Assembly: GCA_015501595.1 (NCBI GenBank)
Contig: JADNRX010000100.1
Location: forward strand, 1-64,000
DNA length: 64,000 bases
Direction: 5' to 3'
Origin: Hymenopellis radicata
Lineage: Eukaryota > Basidiomycota > Agaricomycetes > Agaricales > Physalacriaceae
The notes under the pieces are model-generated. The model made no database searches. It was not told the origin of the DNA and saw only the letters and a list, made by a program, of their open reading frames with translations. Within the stretch, counting starts at the first letter, position 1. Each line of letters opens with the position of its first letter. A program made the position numbers and the translations under genes. Below are positions 23,222-34,777 of the stretch, piece by piece.

Positions 23222-23979
23222 CTACATCTTGCCTTCTACCTGCCCAGCCAACTTGAATTCCTTGATAATTTTGCTAAACTCCCTAAAGTACGGTTTCCTC
23301 GCATCTCCTACAAGCTCGAAACCAGCGCTCTCGCTGGTAGTTATGACGGCACCTTCGGCGCGCAGCCGATCTATGGCGATGCTCATTTCTGTGGGGTGCG
23401 ACGACGCGACGCCGTCATAGAGGATGTAGACGCGCAGAGGCTCGGGTGCGTGGAGGAGCTGCAGCGCTGTCTGCAGGACGCAGACATGGGTCTCGATGCC
23501 CATGAGGATGACGTTCTTGATGTTGGAGCGGCTGTAGAGAATGTGCTCGACGTCTTCCGTGAGCATGGAGAACCGTGTCTTGTCGACCGTGGCCACGAGC
23601 AGATTGCCAATCGCGGGCAGGTCGATGGCGGGATCTGTAGGGCCAAGACCTGAGGCTGGGTGTGAGTGTACGAGAGGAGATAAGTTCGCGTTAGAGATAG
23701 TAGGACCTTTGGCGTTCTGGGTCGTGGCGATCACTTCACAGCCTACCAGCTGGGACGGTGAGAGGAAAGATGCAGCTCACGATGGTGCACGTACCTTGGC
23801 TATTTTGAGCATCTTATTCGCGGTGACGATGACTTGGTCGTATCCGTGGATTGCCGGCCCTAAGAGTCAAGGGCTCAGTCAAGAGGAGTGTTAATTAGGA
23901 GAACACCCAAGACCCTACGGAATTTAGTCTGCACATCGCATAAGAAGATAATGGTTGATTCGGGCTGCAGAAGAGTCAT
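23222..23979 (-). CDS. isochorismatase-like hydrolase
   Basis: This is a cysteine-hydrolase-fold protein of the ISOC2/YcaC type; substrates in this family vary and are mostly unknown. Exon 1 starts at 23979 (MTLLQPESTIIFLCDVQTKFR), whose Asp is the first catalytic residue. Small exons give GPAIHGYDQVIVTANKMLKI and LVGCEVIATTQNAKG, then a long exon LGPTDPAIDL...VDKTRFSM (Lys of the triad) and LMGIETHVCVLQTALQLL with the nucleophile Cys. It ends FKLAGQVEGKM. The intron before LGPTDP (GTCCTACT...CCTCAG, 51 bases) is a multiple of three and open, so a retained form is possible. It is convergent with NOP9, about 140 bases apart. Confidence 0.88.
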
Positions 23980-24434
23980 GGTGATGGTAAGTCGGGAACT
24001 CGGGCTCGGAATTCCGAGTGGCGCGATCACATGGTGTAACAAGTCGGCGGAATCAAATCATCGCGGCGCTCCGTGCTGCGCGGTTAGAGCGTGAAAGACT
24101 TGGCCAATATCAGGCTTCCGGTGCGTTGGATCTTACTATGATTATCGTTACTGGCCGATCCAGCAAGGTTTTCCGAAAGGGCTGTAAAACTACACCACTA
24201 TCTAGCTCCAAATTTGTGAATAGAACCATTCAATAACTCGCGTTGAAATGCTCAGTATTTACTGATTCACCGTCGGATTCTTCCTTTTCATCGCGAGGAT
24301 TCAGTGACAAGTGAGCCGAAAATGAGGCTTTCAAGTTGGCAGATGAACGTTCTACGTACATGGCGCCCATGTCGCCTACACTACATGCAAAAGTCATACC
24401 AATACCACATCCTTTTGGACTGAGCACAGCCAGT
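23980..24434. other. intergenic, no gene seen
   Basis: This is the space between the 5' end of the isochorismatase-like gene and the 3' end of the F-box-like gene at 24435-26077. No ORF with protein character is seen. Confidence 0.4.
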
Positions 24435-26077
24435 TTATCGCCACATTTCGTATGAGAGCTTGATGTCTATGCCTGCGCTTACAAACGCCACAAACATAGC
24501 CGCGTGCTCCAGCCGTTCGACTTCACTTTCCTGCGCTTTCACTTGTACTCGAAGGTCAACTTTTGCAAGGCGCGCAATGCCATCCGACTGAGCTTGGTCT
24601 CGAGAACGCGATTGGACAAGCCGTTGCACCCTTTTCAATTGGCTTGGAAGCGCCGGGAGCGCAAGGACCTTCAGCGCCGGGAGTGGACGATCTACTGCAT
24701 CCTTGGGTATCGTGGACAGAAAGTCGAGGATGGGCACTGAAAGCGGGCTGCCGGTGTGTTCAAAGAAGTTGAGCTGGATGACTCTGAGATCCTTTTGTAA
24801 TAAAAGAAGCTCCATGAGGAGTGTGTCGTCGATGTTGCAGAAACGGAAAGCAAGCTCGGTAAGCATGCAGCCAGAGCGCCGCAGAAAGGCAATATTGCTT
24901 GGCTGAGGCCATTGCTGCTTGTCATCTCTCGTAGAGAGAGACAGAGAATGGAGGGCGGGAAATGTAAGATGCTGGAAGATGGCATCGTTTTCCCGTGTAT
25001 TTGTCCCATTGAGATGGAAGGTCGAGATACGGGTATGGGTTACGACGCGACAGCTTTCAGTACTGGGCATTCTGATACGGACATCGAGGGTCTCGAGGAG
25101 TGGCGTACGATCTAAAAGAGCAAGGATGTCGACAAGAGGCATGGGCGAAGATACTCGCAAGCTGCGCAGGCAACGTCCTGGATTTGGAAGATGAATAAGA
25201 CGCATTTCGCCGAAGATGGAGCGTATCTCTAGGATTTCAACATTGGGTATGGCAGACATTATTTTTTGATAAAACACTTCAAGCTCATAGAAAAATACTC
25301 GGGCCGTATGAACGCGGGTGGCCAGTGAGATCTCGGCAACGTCGATCATTGAGGCGAGCTCGGGAATGCGCAAATGGCGTGAAGAAAGCTCAACGCTAAT
25401 GGTCTCCGCCCTTGGGAACAAACGAAGGAACGTCTGGAAGGTGGAGATTGCGTAAGTGGGAGTGCCACAATTAGAGACTGAAGACAAGTGGAAGAGAAGG
25501 TTGAGAGGAAGGGTAGCAGTGGTCTCTATTCGTCTTTCAATAGCCAGCCGATAAGCAGTCTGCTGCTCAGGAGAGCCTGATATCAAAGCGTCAGAAACAG
25601 CCAAATGAATGGTGGTCCACAGCCGTGGATCAGCCAGAGCGGTCGTACGCCATCGACGACAGACTAGGAGAATAGGTGTGCAGTGCATGCGATGGGATGC
25701 AACGATGTCGTAAAAAATATCAAATGTCGCAGATTGGGAGATTGCGACATAATAGAGGAAGATTTCGCTCAAGATCTCGCCGGGGAGAGAGCATATGGGA
25801 GAAGGCGCAAGTAGGGACGTATGCATGGCAATAGACGAGCGCAGGCGCGTCTGCTCGTCGACTTTGTCGACGATGAGCTGCTCAAGAGTCGCCGTCTCGG
25901 CCTTGAGCTGTTCTAGACGAGCTTCAAGAGCAGAAGCTCTTCATCTAATGCGGATAACGCCTTCTCGTCTGCTAGCTTTGACTGCGCAACTCCGGACAGC
26001 GTCTGGCTGTCACAGACAAAGTTGGCGGGCACAACGTCCGTGATACGACTGGCACTGTTGGAGACAGGATCAGGCAT
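24435..26077 (-). CDS. F-box-like protein with N-terminal coiled coil
   Basis: The uninterrupted part (25826-24435, 463 residues) opens MHTSLLAPSPICSLPGEILSEI with PILLVCRRWRTTALADPRLWTTIHL, the F-box-like start common in mushrooms, then leucine-rich segments (LRSLRVSSPMPLVDIL, LLETLDVR, LHSLSLS, LTELAFRFC, LRVIQLNFF). Upstream, a coiled-coil stretch ALEARLEQLKAETATLEQLI...DEQTRLRSSIA is in frame with this start. A further N-terminal part (MPDPVSNSASRITDV... from 26077) is open but in the next frame, meeting at about 25925-25940. Family members often have this layout (short N-terminus, coiled coil, F-box). So either translation begins internally, or one base is missing or extra near 25930. 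It belongs to a different F-box family from the 14-20 kb cluster. Confidence 0.72.
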
Positions 26078-26129
26078 CGCGATATCCTTATCTGTATTTA
26101 GCGTACAGAGAAAAAGACATGAAAACATT

Positions 26130-26618
26130 GACTTACCGATGGTGGCTGTTGTGGAAGGAAAGGAAAAGTCGGACGGCGGACGCGCCGCCGATTGCGGTCA
26201 CCTGCTCCGATGAGTCGCACACGTGCACGTTGCTCCGTTTTTGTTTCGTCCGTGACACTTATTGTGAAAGTGAAACTCGGGCGAGTGTACAAGGCGGTAT
26301 GCACAAGGGTAGGGTTACCCCGCTACCACCACCACCACTACATCGAAGACAGCTGCTCGCTTGGAATTCAGCCACTAGGACACGAGACCGCGCTTTCAGC
26401 TGCTGTTCAGCTACCACAGACGTCGTAACACACGCACCGCGCGACACTCACAGGCCGCGCTGGAACATGGGAGGGAAAATAGTTCTGTGGTATTACGCCC
26501 TGCTGCTAAGGTATGTGAATGCGTACTCCTGAAGACGTGTGCTAATGTACAGATGCTATGTAGGATGGGTCGTCGCGTTATATACAGAATAAGGTTACAA
26601 TCCTCAAGCGCTTCCCCT
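26130..26618. other. intergenic, no gene seen
   Basis: This is the 5' flank of the F-box-like gene and the 3' flank of the hypothetical gene at 26619-27151. A short run of CCACCA repeats lies near 26320. Confidence 0.4.
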
Positions 26619-27151
26619 CTACGACTTTGTTGGAACGTTCAGATTCAGATGTGTCCCATGCGGACCTAATCTCGGCTTGGACTGTGTCTGGGGTTTATAT
26701 TCCTCCTCCGCCAGCCACGTCCCATGCGGGCCCAGCTTGATCGGCGGGCGCAGCGTCGTACTCGTTTTGCCATACTCGAGCGCTATAGGAGGAGCGCCCG
26801 GCGTCGGGGTGAGCTCGAACTCGAGCCTCCGCGCGCGCACGCCTTGGCGCCGGGAATAGCAGCAGGATCGCTCTGTTTCTGCGGGTAGAATGACGACGAC
26901 GGGCGCAGAGGCCCGGGCGCTGGAGGGCACTGCGGTGTGTGTGGGGTAGGAGGCGCGGGCGTGGTGAACCGGGATAGGGACGTGTGTGGCGTGGTGTGGC
27001 GGCTTTCGCGCGCGGTGCTGAATGTTGTCGTCGAGGCCATCGACGGTGTGCGGGGACAGGACGAGGGCTGGGATGTGAGATAGTTTGAGGATGAGGAGCT
27101 GAGAGGGGGGCGCATCCTAGGAGAGCCGGACCTTGAACGTTCCTGATTCAT
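26619..27151 (-). CDS. hypothetical Ser/Pro/Thr-rich protein
   Basis: From ATG 27151 the frame reads MNQERSRSGSPRMRPPLSSS, then low-complexity Ser/Thr/Pro (FTTPAPPTPHTP, LRPSSSFYPQKQS) and stops at 26783. A second open frame that looks more like protein (RRLEFELTPTPGAPPIALEY, PPIKLGPHGTWLAEEEY, RLGPHGTHLNLNVP) runs to 26619 and would follow after a shift in the GCGCGC stretch near 26840-26850, or by splicing. The repeated GPHGT(W/H)L element is notable. No known domain is seen. A cytosolic or nuclear disordered protein is possible; it could also be non-coding. Confidence 0.4.
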
Positions 27152-27912
27152 ATTTCGCGATCTAGGAGTTTCGATGCTTCGATGGTGCGCTGGGTTGTGC
27201 TGGTGGTGCTGGTGGTAGGAGGACGAGAGACGGCGGCGCTTTATACAGTGGGCCCTTTGTTCGTCGGTCAAAGCTGCTTGGATTCCGCAAGAGGAAAGTG
27301 CGCGTCGACGAAAGCGGCGAACAATGGGAACAAACGGGTCTTGGCTGGTCTTCTTTTTAATGAGAGGCGTGTTATGGAAGAGAGCAGTGCAATGATGGTG
27401 TGCCATCAAGGTCCTTTGTCCGAGCCACGAAACGAAATCTTGGAGGTTTTTGTTCTTTGGGTCTTGTTCTCCTTGGGCTTGTTGTTCTTGGTGGTTTCTT
27501 CTTTACTCGTTGCACGTTCGCCTATCATTCATGCCAACAAGTATCCTTGTCTGTATTTTGATGCTCGTTTATTGATGCTGTTCTCACATTCATTCCAGCC
27601 TGACCCGGTGCTCAAAGGGCTTACTGCACATTGGGAGTTGAGTCACTTCGAATTCTTTCGATTAAACTTGGACTGCCTGTTCATCTATCTTTGCTTCTGT
27701 GCCACACGTTTGGCTGGCTCAATTCGCCTCATCATTCGTCGCTGAATATGAAGAGGTTCTTGGGCCTGTCTTGAGCGCTCGATAACCTTAACGAAAACGC
27801 GAGCGTCTATTGGCAGGATACGTACTGTGAAGAGGCGCTCAAAGTGGTATTGGTTCCTTCACCGACTCCCGATTTGGCTGCCGCCATCAATCCCGATCAG
27901 CCGCTCACGATA
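27152..27912. other. intergenic, no supported gene
   Basis: Overlapping open frames exist on both strands (for example 27182-27745 plus), but they lack family motifs. A GGTGCTGGTGGTGCTGGTGG repeat lies near 27200. Confidence 0.35.
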
Positions 27913-28642
27913 CACTGCTAAACGCCGAAACAGTGGAAATCAGTAAAGCGATCAACCCTTTTATCCCACTGACACGTTTGCTGGAATCCACTGCAGGGGC
28001 AATCCGTGGAATTCAGTGCACGACACAGTGAATACCACTGGGCCTCACAGTAAAAATATGGCAGCAGCTATGCCAAGGCTCCCCTGCCCTAAATACTGCG
28101 ACAGCGCACCAAATGAATAGCAGATAAAGCCTGTATTTGCATACTAGTACAATACAACATAGACTACATATAAGGACTACTAATCTACCAAATTGAAGTA
28201 CCTTTAGAACCGAAATGTGCGTATCGTAGCGAAGCGTCGCTTTCGAAGGTGTAGACTAGTCGTCGCCCTTCGTCACCGTTCAACGTTCAATTGCGGCAAT
28301 ATTCCCCAAGCCGAGACACAGTCAATAGAAGGACGGTAGAGGAGGAACGCAGGGAGGGCAATCAAAGAGCACGACCGTTGGGTCCACTCGACGACGATGA
28401 TGGTGGTTGCAGACGACAAGTCCAACATCACGTTACATTCAGCCAGGCTGAGCCGATGACAAACTCCGCACGGACTATGTCGGACCGACCGCCAACTGTG
28501 ATCCACTGGTCAAGCTACTGACTTCCACGGATTGCCCTGCAGTGGATTACAGTGTTCCTTTCACTAATATCAATCGACTATCACACTAGTTTACAGTGAT
28601 TCCTATTCTCACTAGTTTCCACTGTTTCAGCGTTTAGCAGTG
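27913..28642. mobile_element. 730-bp inverted-repeat (MITE-like) element with TA target sites
   Basis: The left end CACTGCTAAACGCCGAAACA is answered at the right end, inverted, by CACTGCTAAACGCTGAAACA. Similarity continues inwards with gaps (GTGGAAA, then (T/A)ATCCACTGCAGG, then GGCAATCCGTGGAA). Both ends are flanked by TA (27911-27912 and 28643-28644). The inside has no transposase-like ORF. TIRs with a TA duplication fit a non-autonomous Tc1/mariner-type element; a PIF-like 3-base site is an alternative. Confidence 0.75.
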
Positions 28643-29402
28643 TAACCCCGACAGTCGACTGTCCGAATCCGGTTGTCCAAATTTGGAACGTGGCGTTCAA
28701 TCAACGATCGACTGCCTCGATGTGCCTGCGATGGCGTCAAATCGCCCCTTGCGGCAGCCGATGTCGGAATGCACCCAACGCCACACACTCAAGCTTTGGG
28801 GTGCCTATGCTATGGACCTCCGAGTAGCATGTTTTTACTCTAATTGTGTGTTAACAGCCGCGGCTGTCCATTTTGTGCCGACCTATTCCCGCCGGTGTCT
28901 ATTTGTGAAACTCTCGGTCAGGACGAGTCGGACGAGGTGGCGCCGAGGGTGATTGTGAACATCTTGCGAGTGGTGGTTCTTTCCACCACGGCTTTGGGTG
29001 CTTATCACTTTCCCCGTCTTCAGAAGGAGCAAGATCAAGGTAGTTCCTGGAAACCGTGCAAAGTATGACGTTCTAACATGTCGATCGCAGTGATTGGGGG
29101 ACGTACATTTGAAGGGTGATATGCTTCCAGGGTTTGTGTGATATTGCGGGTGTTCGACGCTGAACTTGAACAAGAAGGAAGAGACGCTTGCCAACTTGGG
29201 CGTATACGAGGAAAGTGGAGTGTCTACCAAGCTCTACGGCTCTCTAGCTCAATTCTCCGTGTGGAATTGGTGTAGTTAGGGATCCACCCCAATCAACACG
29301 AGTTGAACAACTGACTTTCGGAGGCATTGATAAGGGTTGGCGAACGTGACTATGTATTGCACTGTTTGTCAAGAGCACTTGTAAGTAAAACAATGACGGT
29401 GT
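28643..29402. other. intergenic, no gene seen
   Basis: Only short frames are open between the inverted-repeat element and the bZIP gene promoter. Nothing is recognised. Confidence 0.4.
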
Positions 29403-29438
29403 TGACGTAGTTCTTTCCCACCTTCCCACCTGTGACGT
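29403..29438 (+). promoter_or_regulatory. two TGACGT (CRE-like) sites upstream of the bZIP gene
   Basis: TGACGT occurs at 29403-29408 and 29433-29438, 56 and 26 bases before the start codon, with a related TGACGG just upstream. This is the core bound by ATF/CREB bZIP proteins, so the gene may control itself. Confidence 0.4.
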
Positions 29439-29463
29439 TTTGCCCCCTCCCCGCTTGTGCGTC

Positions 29464-30754
29464 ATGGCAAAAGAGCAGCAGCGCTCCGCTTCGCCCAAAA
29501 ACCAGAAACGCGCAGACTTTGACCTCGAACCGAATCCGTTCGAGCAATCCTTTTCCAAGCGACCCTCGTCGTCGTCGAATGCCCGCCGAAATCACTCGCC
29601 CCAGTCTAGCAGCTTGGGCCCGTCCTCGGGCGAGTCCCAGGGCAATGGCGCCGACGAAGGGCGCAAGTCCAAGTCGCCTACCGACGAGGCGCGACCAGTG
29701 CTGCCGCCGCTTTCCTCGATATCGTCGCCCGCCGCCCCAGGCGCTCCGTATCAATGGGGATTTACGCCCGGACTAGCTAATTCTCTACGCGCCGGCCCAC
29801 TCTCTCCTGCGATGCTCGCGGGCCCAGCCAACCCATCGGCTCCGCAGGGCCCGGGCGAGTTTGATCCCGCCAATTTCCGTACCGGTCTCACTCCACGCAC
29901 TGGCTTGACTCCACGTACTGGACTCACACCGCTAGTAGGCGGTCCTTTCCCCAATACCCCAAACACCGCTGCCTTTATGCAAAACACTATGACTATCACC
30001 CCAAACACCCTCAACGCCATTACAGGCGCCATGAACGGCAACTACGCGCCGCAGCAGTCACAGGATGGCGAGTATCTCAACTCTGCCACGAACGCCGCCA
30101 CGACCGCGGCCAACGGTCTTTTCCTGCTCTCTCAAGCTCATCAGGAGCTCACAAAGCGGGAGGAGGCACAGGCGCGTGGTGTTAGCATGGAGTTCCAGAA
30201 ACAAACGGAAAACGCGGTACTAAGCGGAAACCCGTTCGTCGCTCGACGCGTGGTGGACGAAAGTCCAACATGGATGACGACGACGATGATGATGATGACG
30301 ATGACGACGAGGATATGTACAACGACGAGCCTTCCCACAAGCGCCAGCATCAGAACCAACATTCTATGCCCCAGAACAATAATCAATCCAAGAAACCCGA
30401 GACGGAGGAGGAGAAGCGCAAGAACTTTCTGGAGAGGAATCGCCAAGGTATGCACGCATTTTGAGAGCCGTTCACGATGCTCAAATATATGCAGCTGCTC
30501 TCAAATGTCGACAGCGCAAGAAAGCCTGGCTAGCCCAGCTTCAAGCCAAAGTCGAGTTTCTCCAGCAGGAGAACGAGCGTCTTACCACTGCCCTCGTCAC
30601 CTCGCGAGAGGAAATCTCGCGTCTCAGTGCGCTGGTTGGCGGTGTAGGCGTCGGGCAGGTCAATGGCAGCGTGGGTGGTGTACCAGTCAGCGTGGGTGTA
30701 GGCGTAGGCAAAGTGGAAAACCGCAACGGCACGAGCGGCGCATACGGGTACTAA
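29464..30754 (+). CDS. atf1: ATF/CREB-type bZIP transcription factor (Atf1-like)
   Basis: This is probably the target of the stress MAP kinase pathway, acting in the nucleus on CRE sites. The start at 29464 gives MAKEQQRSASPKNQKRADFD. Then come LEPNPFEQSF and the osmotic-stress region with TP sites (FRTGLTPRTGLTPRTGLTPL near 29873), NTAAFMQNTMTITPNTLNAI, and ANGLFLLSQAHQELTKREEA. An acidic run of Asp (GATGAC repeats, 30270-30310) precedes the basic region: KRKNFLERNRQ, split by an intron (about 30447-30493), then AALKCRQRKKAWL, and a leucine zipper (LQAKVEFLQQENERL). The frame changes between SGNPFVARR and GRKSNMDDDD near 30215-30265. A 47-base GTACTA...GAAAG intron would restore it; otherwise it is a frameshift. 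The protein ends GAYGY at 30754. Confidence 0.84.
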
Positions 30755-31783
30755 CCGCGGACTCAATCTTACGGACTCTCTCTTCTTTCTCCGTCTTGGG
30801 GTGTCGAATCGTTGCTTTCTATTATGTTTTTATTACGCTACCCCCCGCTTTCTTGTCCGACAAACACGAAACTGATACAATGTACATTAGCAGTAGTATC
30901 CTATGGCTCCGTTGATACACGGTTTTATATGTTGTAGGTTGAAATTCTAGTACGCGCAAACACGGTGACTGATAGGGTTCCGGACGTCGTCATTGTCAAA
31001 GTCGGGAATGTGACCGCGATGGACATCATGTCATTGTAAAACGTTGTGGGCGCCCCGCCGATCAAGGGATCAGACAGAGTAAATCATGACGCTATGTAGC
31101 GCAGCGGTGAATTAGACTTTTAATGGCCGTAGAGGGCGGGGTACGGCTCGACCCTATAGACGTGGGGAGAGTGTTCACGGTCCTGCTATCGTGTATGCGT
31201 TGAATCTTCAACAGCCTTTCCAATACATCGAATTTGGACGTTTGAACTTTGGATCTTCAGCCAAAGGCTCTGTTATTGTAATCTTCTGCTGTTGAAGCCG
31301 ACTTGGAGATTGCCATCGATACGGTTACGGTGCCCATTGTCATAGTAGGCTCTCTTGGTCTTGACTGTGAAAACCCAGGTCTTCGCAATACAATGCGGAC
31401 CTAGAGCGGACAACGTAAAGGTGGTCCATCGAATCTATATGAATGATGGCAACTGGCGGTTGGTAGTGAGGAATTGATCTAGACTCGCAGTACTTATAGC
31501 GAACTTGGCCTGGCGAGCCCGGCGCATATTCTGTAAGATAGCATACTGTGCCCGAGCTTGATCATGAGGAGGAATCAAGTGTTCGAGAAGACAGAGGAGG
31601 GTAGAGAAGGTACTCAACGTATTGAATTGAGTTGAGATCTCAGACCCGACCAAGAAACGGACTCCATATGTTGATTGATTGCGACATCTCAGAATTGTGA
31701 AGAGTTATCGTGATGAGGTTTCGGACGCAGGAGAACAGTGAACCTTTCTATAGCCTTCGCGTAGGGAATGCTACTCCTGCTGT
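30755..31783. other. intergenic, about 1 kb
   Basis: This is the 3' flank of the bZIP gene and the 3' flank of the BTB gene. Short frames only; nothing recognised. Confidence 0.4.
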
Positions 31784-32802
31784 TCATCTACTCGAAGGCG
31801 TCGCCCTCCGCTCCAAATCCGCTTTCGCACTCAGCACTTCCCAACTCTCCAACCCAAAGAACGACGGGAGCTCGTCCCAGAGCACCCATCTCGCCGTCAA
31901 AAAGCTCTCCCTCCCCTCCACCACACAGTCACGGCAAAGCTGCGTCCCCACATCCGTCCAGTTGACCTCAAACCGGAACGGCGTCGGGAATCCTGCCTCG
32001 GCGAAATAGTGCTCCCACTTGCTCAGCGTGATGAGACGCCCCTGGTCGCAGCGTGCCTTGCTCTGGCAGCGCGCCGGAGAAGGGGTGGCGATGAACGCTA
32101 GAAGACGGGACCGCAGGGCGTTCGTTAGCCGGTCGCGCGCGAGAAGACACGTCCGCTTCGTTTGCAAGTCTAGCTCCACCTTTTTGCGATCATGGGTTTC
32201 CGCGCCGTCTAGCAGCGCATCGAGGCCGATGGCCCATGAGTATGCCATGGCGCTAGGTAGGAGGACGTGATGGTTCGTCTCCAGGGCAAGGTTGATGATG
32301 GCGATAGTACGGCCCCGCGACTTTTGGATGGTATCGTTGCCCGCTTTCGAACGCTGATCCCAAGCCTCGAGGGTCGGTGGAAAGAGGCGTTGTAGATGGC
32401 GCACGGCCATTTGTCTGAGAGGATGCACTTCGTATTTGGTGCTCATGCGGAGAACACCGGATATCACGGAGAATGGGGTATCTTTGGAAGGATCGTAGTA
32501 TCTGCGGAAGCAAGCTATAGTTCATGACCAGAGCAGACGAGGAGGGGAAGAGTCACGTACGCAGAATCATGGATGGCCTGTAGGAAATGGGAAGTATCCT
32601 CGGCGGAGTCGGGCAGGATGAGCACTCTGCAGCCCTCGATAAACGTGTTGGATTCAGAGTGCAGGACCATCTGGAGGAACACGGGCGAGTGGTACGCGAG
32701 AATGCCGCGTGTAACGCGAAACAGCGTGTTCTCCGCCTTCAAGACGATGTCCCCGTTATTGAACCATAGATGGGGGGAGTATACAAGATTGGCCGTGTCC
32801 AT
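31784..32802 (-). CDS. BTB/POZ domain protein
   Basis: The start at 32802 (MDTANLVYSPHLWFNNGD) leads straight into a fungal BTB domain: IVLKAENTLFRVTRGILAYH, SPVFLQMVLHSE, LILPDSAEDTSHFLQAIHDS. An intron near 32500-32561 joins to YDPSKDTPFSVISGVLRMST and KYEVHPLRQMAVRHLQRLFP, the C-terminal BTB helices. A basic region follows with spaced residues CLLARDRL...ARCQSKARCDQGRL typical of this mushroom family. BTB proteins form dimers and often serve as Cul3 adaptors or regulators; the partner here is unknown. About 320 residues, complete, with no lesion seen. Confidence 0.86.
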
Positions 32803-33327
32803 GACGGAGGAGGAAAGAGGGAGAGCCGAGTTACAAATGAGGGGAAGATGGGGGTATAAAGCAAACTTGGGACTTCCCTTTTCGGCGATAGTGATCGCGA
32901 CGGAATGCAGGGTCCCTGGCCTGAATATGGAGTGACGCGCAAACGTCAACGCGACTGCAAGGTATCAGACTGCTCATTACGTTTCTTACGCGACCGCCAA
33001 ATCATCTTGGTCGAAGTGGAACCGTGACGGAGAGCGCTAAAGGCGCACTTTGTTAACCTCACTAGTACTAGACATTCGCCTTTCCTTAGGCTGTGCGAAA
33101 AGCTATTAATGCTCGTGTCCAAAATACCCGCCATCAACCTAGGCATCAACGTTTAGTAGGCGCGCTGGTGGCTAGACATTTCAGGATGTCCGACACATAT
33201 GCCAGGTCATTGAAAGGAGATAAACTTGAACACTTGGGCATTATCTGCGAGATTGAATTCGTTGGAGCCACTACTTAACAGTACTTAACACAATAACTGG
33301 AAAGGCCGCGATCGTATCTACGATTAC
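32803..33327. other. intergenic with a small F-box-family relic
   Basis: About 33140-33270 resembles 35215-35430 (GTAGGCGC(A/G)CTGGTGGCTA, then ACATATGCCAGGTCA and GATAAACTTGAA), which on the minus strand matches the mid-part of F-box family genes. Only this fragment is left. Confidence 0.45.
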
Positions 33328-34646
33328 TCATGAGGCCGCGCCGATAAGTACCCTGAGCATACCTGCCTGTAGCAGTCGAGGCATCGACTCGCTGAGATTG
33401 TTGTGCACAGCGTCCAGACTACTGGGGTCCACCGACAGCCCGAAGCCAGCATGATAAACTACGACCGTGAATTGTCTGAAAACCGGTAACCGTGCTGCAT
33501 CGGAAAGCGTGTCATCAACTTTCTCCCAGGGAATAAATCGTTTTCTTTCGAGGGCCGAATCCAGAGTGCAGTGGATGGTAAATTCCTTGAGGGACGACAC
33601 GGTCACGGTTTCGAGAATGGACTCGAACAAGACGAAGCAGCGTCGCTGGAAGCCTGAGATGTTGATTGAGAAGGACGAGAGCTGTCGGCATTTGGATAAG
33701 AGCTGGATGATAGCTGAATGAAATAGTGAGCCATGTGTATCACTGTATACAGATGCTCACATACCATCGGGCTCATGACGTCCCCATACACACACCCGCA
33801 GTTCAAGGGTCTGTAGGTTGGTTCCAACAACATGGAAGAACTCCTCATACATCGGGAAGTTCTCCAAGGTGTCCCAGTAGATATTTGCCCCCTTCAGGTC
33901 TAGTTTGAACGTGTCTCGCTGGAGAAGTACCTCCAAAATAGCCTGTGAAACGGAGTCGTGGATGCCGACGTGTTCCAAGCATATGACGGTTTTCACCGGC
34001 GGCTGTGGGAGTTCACGAAATACACACGTCGTCGGCGCCAGCCAGTTACGTTCCCATTCACAGTAGGAGAAGGATACCCGCTTGATCATTGGAAAGGCGC
34101 GAACGAACATCGCGAGGTCGGCGGTATCCGCGAATGTTACTGAAGCGAGGGAAAGCTCTTCCAAGACAGGAGCGATAGTGGCTATTCCTCTCAGAATAGT
34201 CGGTATGTTCCCGGGCTGGAAGCTCGGCCAAAAAATGTCGGTTAAGGAGAGAGCGCGTAGATTGGGAAGGAGAGACAAGAACTGGAATCCTTGAGTGAGA
34301 AGATACTCATTCCGATTCGCCCTGATCTTCACGAAGCGAATGCAGGAAGCAACGGCGGGCGCGCGTGTTATAATTTGCAACCCAAAGTTGACTCTCCAGA
34401 AAGGGTCAAGCGCTTCGCAGAGCTCGCACAGTTCTACTCTCGCAAATAGATGGCGACGAGCAGAGTGCAGCCATGACCAACTAACAAGACCAAGGACGGA
34501 AAGGGCGCCCTTGTCAGAGTGACAGTGGTTTATGATGATGTCGAAAATTTCTTGAGGAAGACGCGGGGCAGCCTGAAGAATGTCAAAACAGTCGCTTGAT
34601 AGACATACAAAGTGAATACCGGAGGATATGCGGCCAGGGTGGTCAT
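33328..34646 (-). CDS. F-box/LRR-like protein 4
   Basis: Exon 1 starts at 34646 (MTTLAAYPP); a ~50-base intron (GTATTCAC...CTTCAG) precedes AAPRLPQEIFDIIINHCHSD and LSVLGLVSWSWLHSARRHLF (F-box). The family blocks follow: LQIITRAPAVASCIRFVKI, FLSLLPNLRALSLTDIFWPS, TIAPVLEELSLASVTF, FPMIKRVSFSYCEW, LLQRDTFKLDLKGANIYW, FFHVVGTNLQTLELRV. The second intron (GTATGTGAGC...ATTCAG near 33762-33714) joins to AIIQLLSKCRQLSSFSINI, then FIPWEKVDDTLSDAARLPVF and SMPRLLQAGMLRVLIGAAS. No lesion is seen, so it is the best-preserved reference for the damaged copies at 17.3 and 51.1 kb. The 5' flank matches those of the genes at 52.2 and 63.2 kb. Confidence 0.82.
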
Positions 34647-34722
34647 TTCGGGTAGAATGTACAGCTTCGTCGTTATTGGGAATGCTGAAGAACTTCTGTA
34701 TCGCGAAGTCTATGCCCCGCAG

Positions 34723-34742
34723 GGTAGGTAGGTAGGTAGGTA
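34723..34742. repeat. (GGTA)n microsatellite
   Basis: About five GGTA/TAGG units lie immediately upstream of the F-box gene 5' flank and just before the small inverted-repeat element. Confidence 0.8.
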
Positions 34743-34777
34743 GAGACGGCACCAGGTCCCAATCAGGAACGGCCGGG

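Noticed and set aside
31095..31180. tRNA-Lys-like stretch (GTAGCGCAGCGGT ... GACTTTTAAT ...)
   Set aside because: The anticodon stem does not pair, and there is no proper T-arm or acceptor stem.
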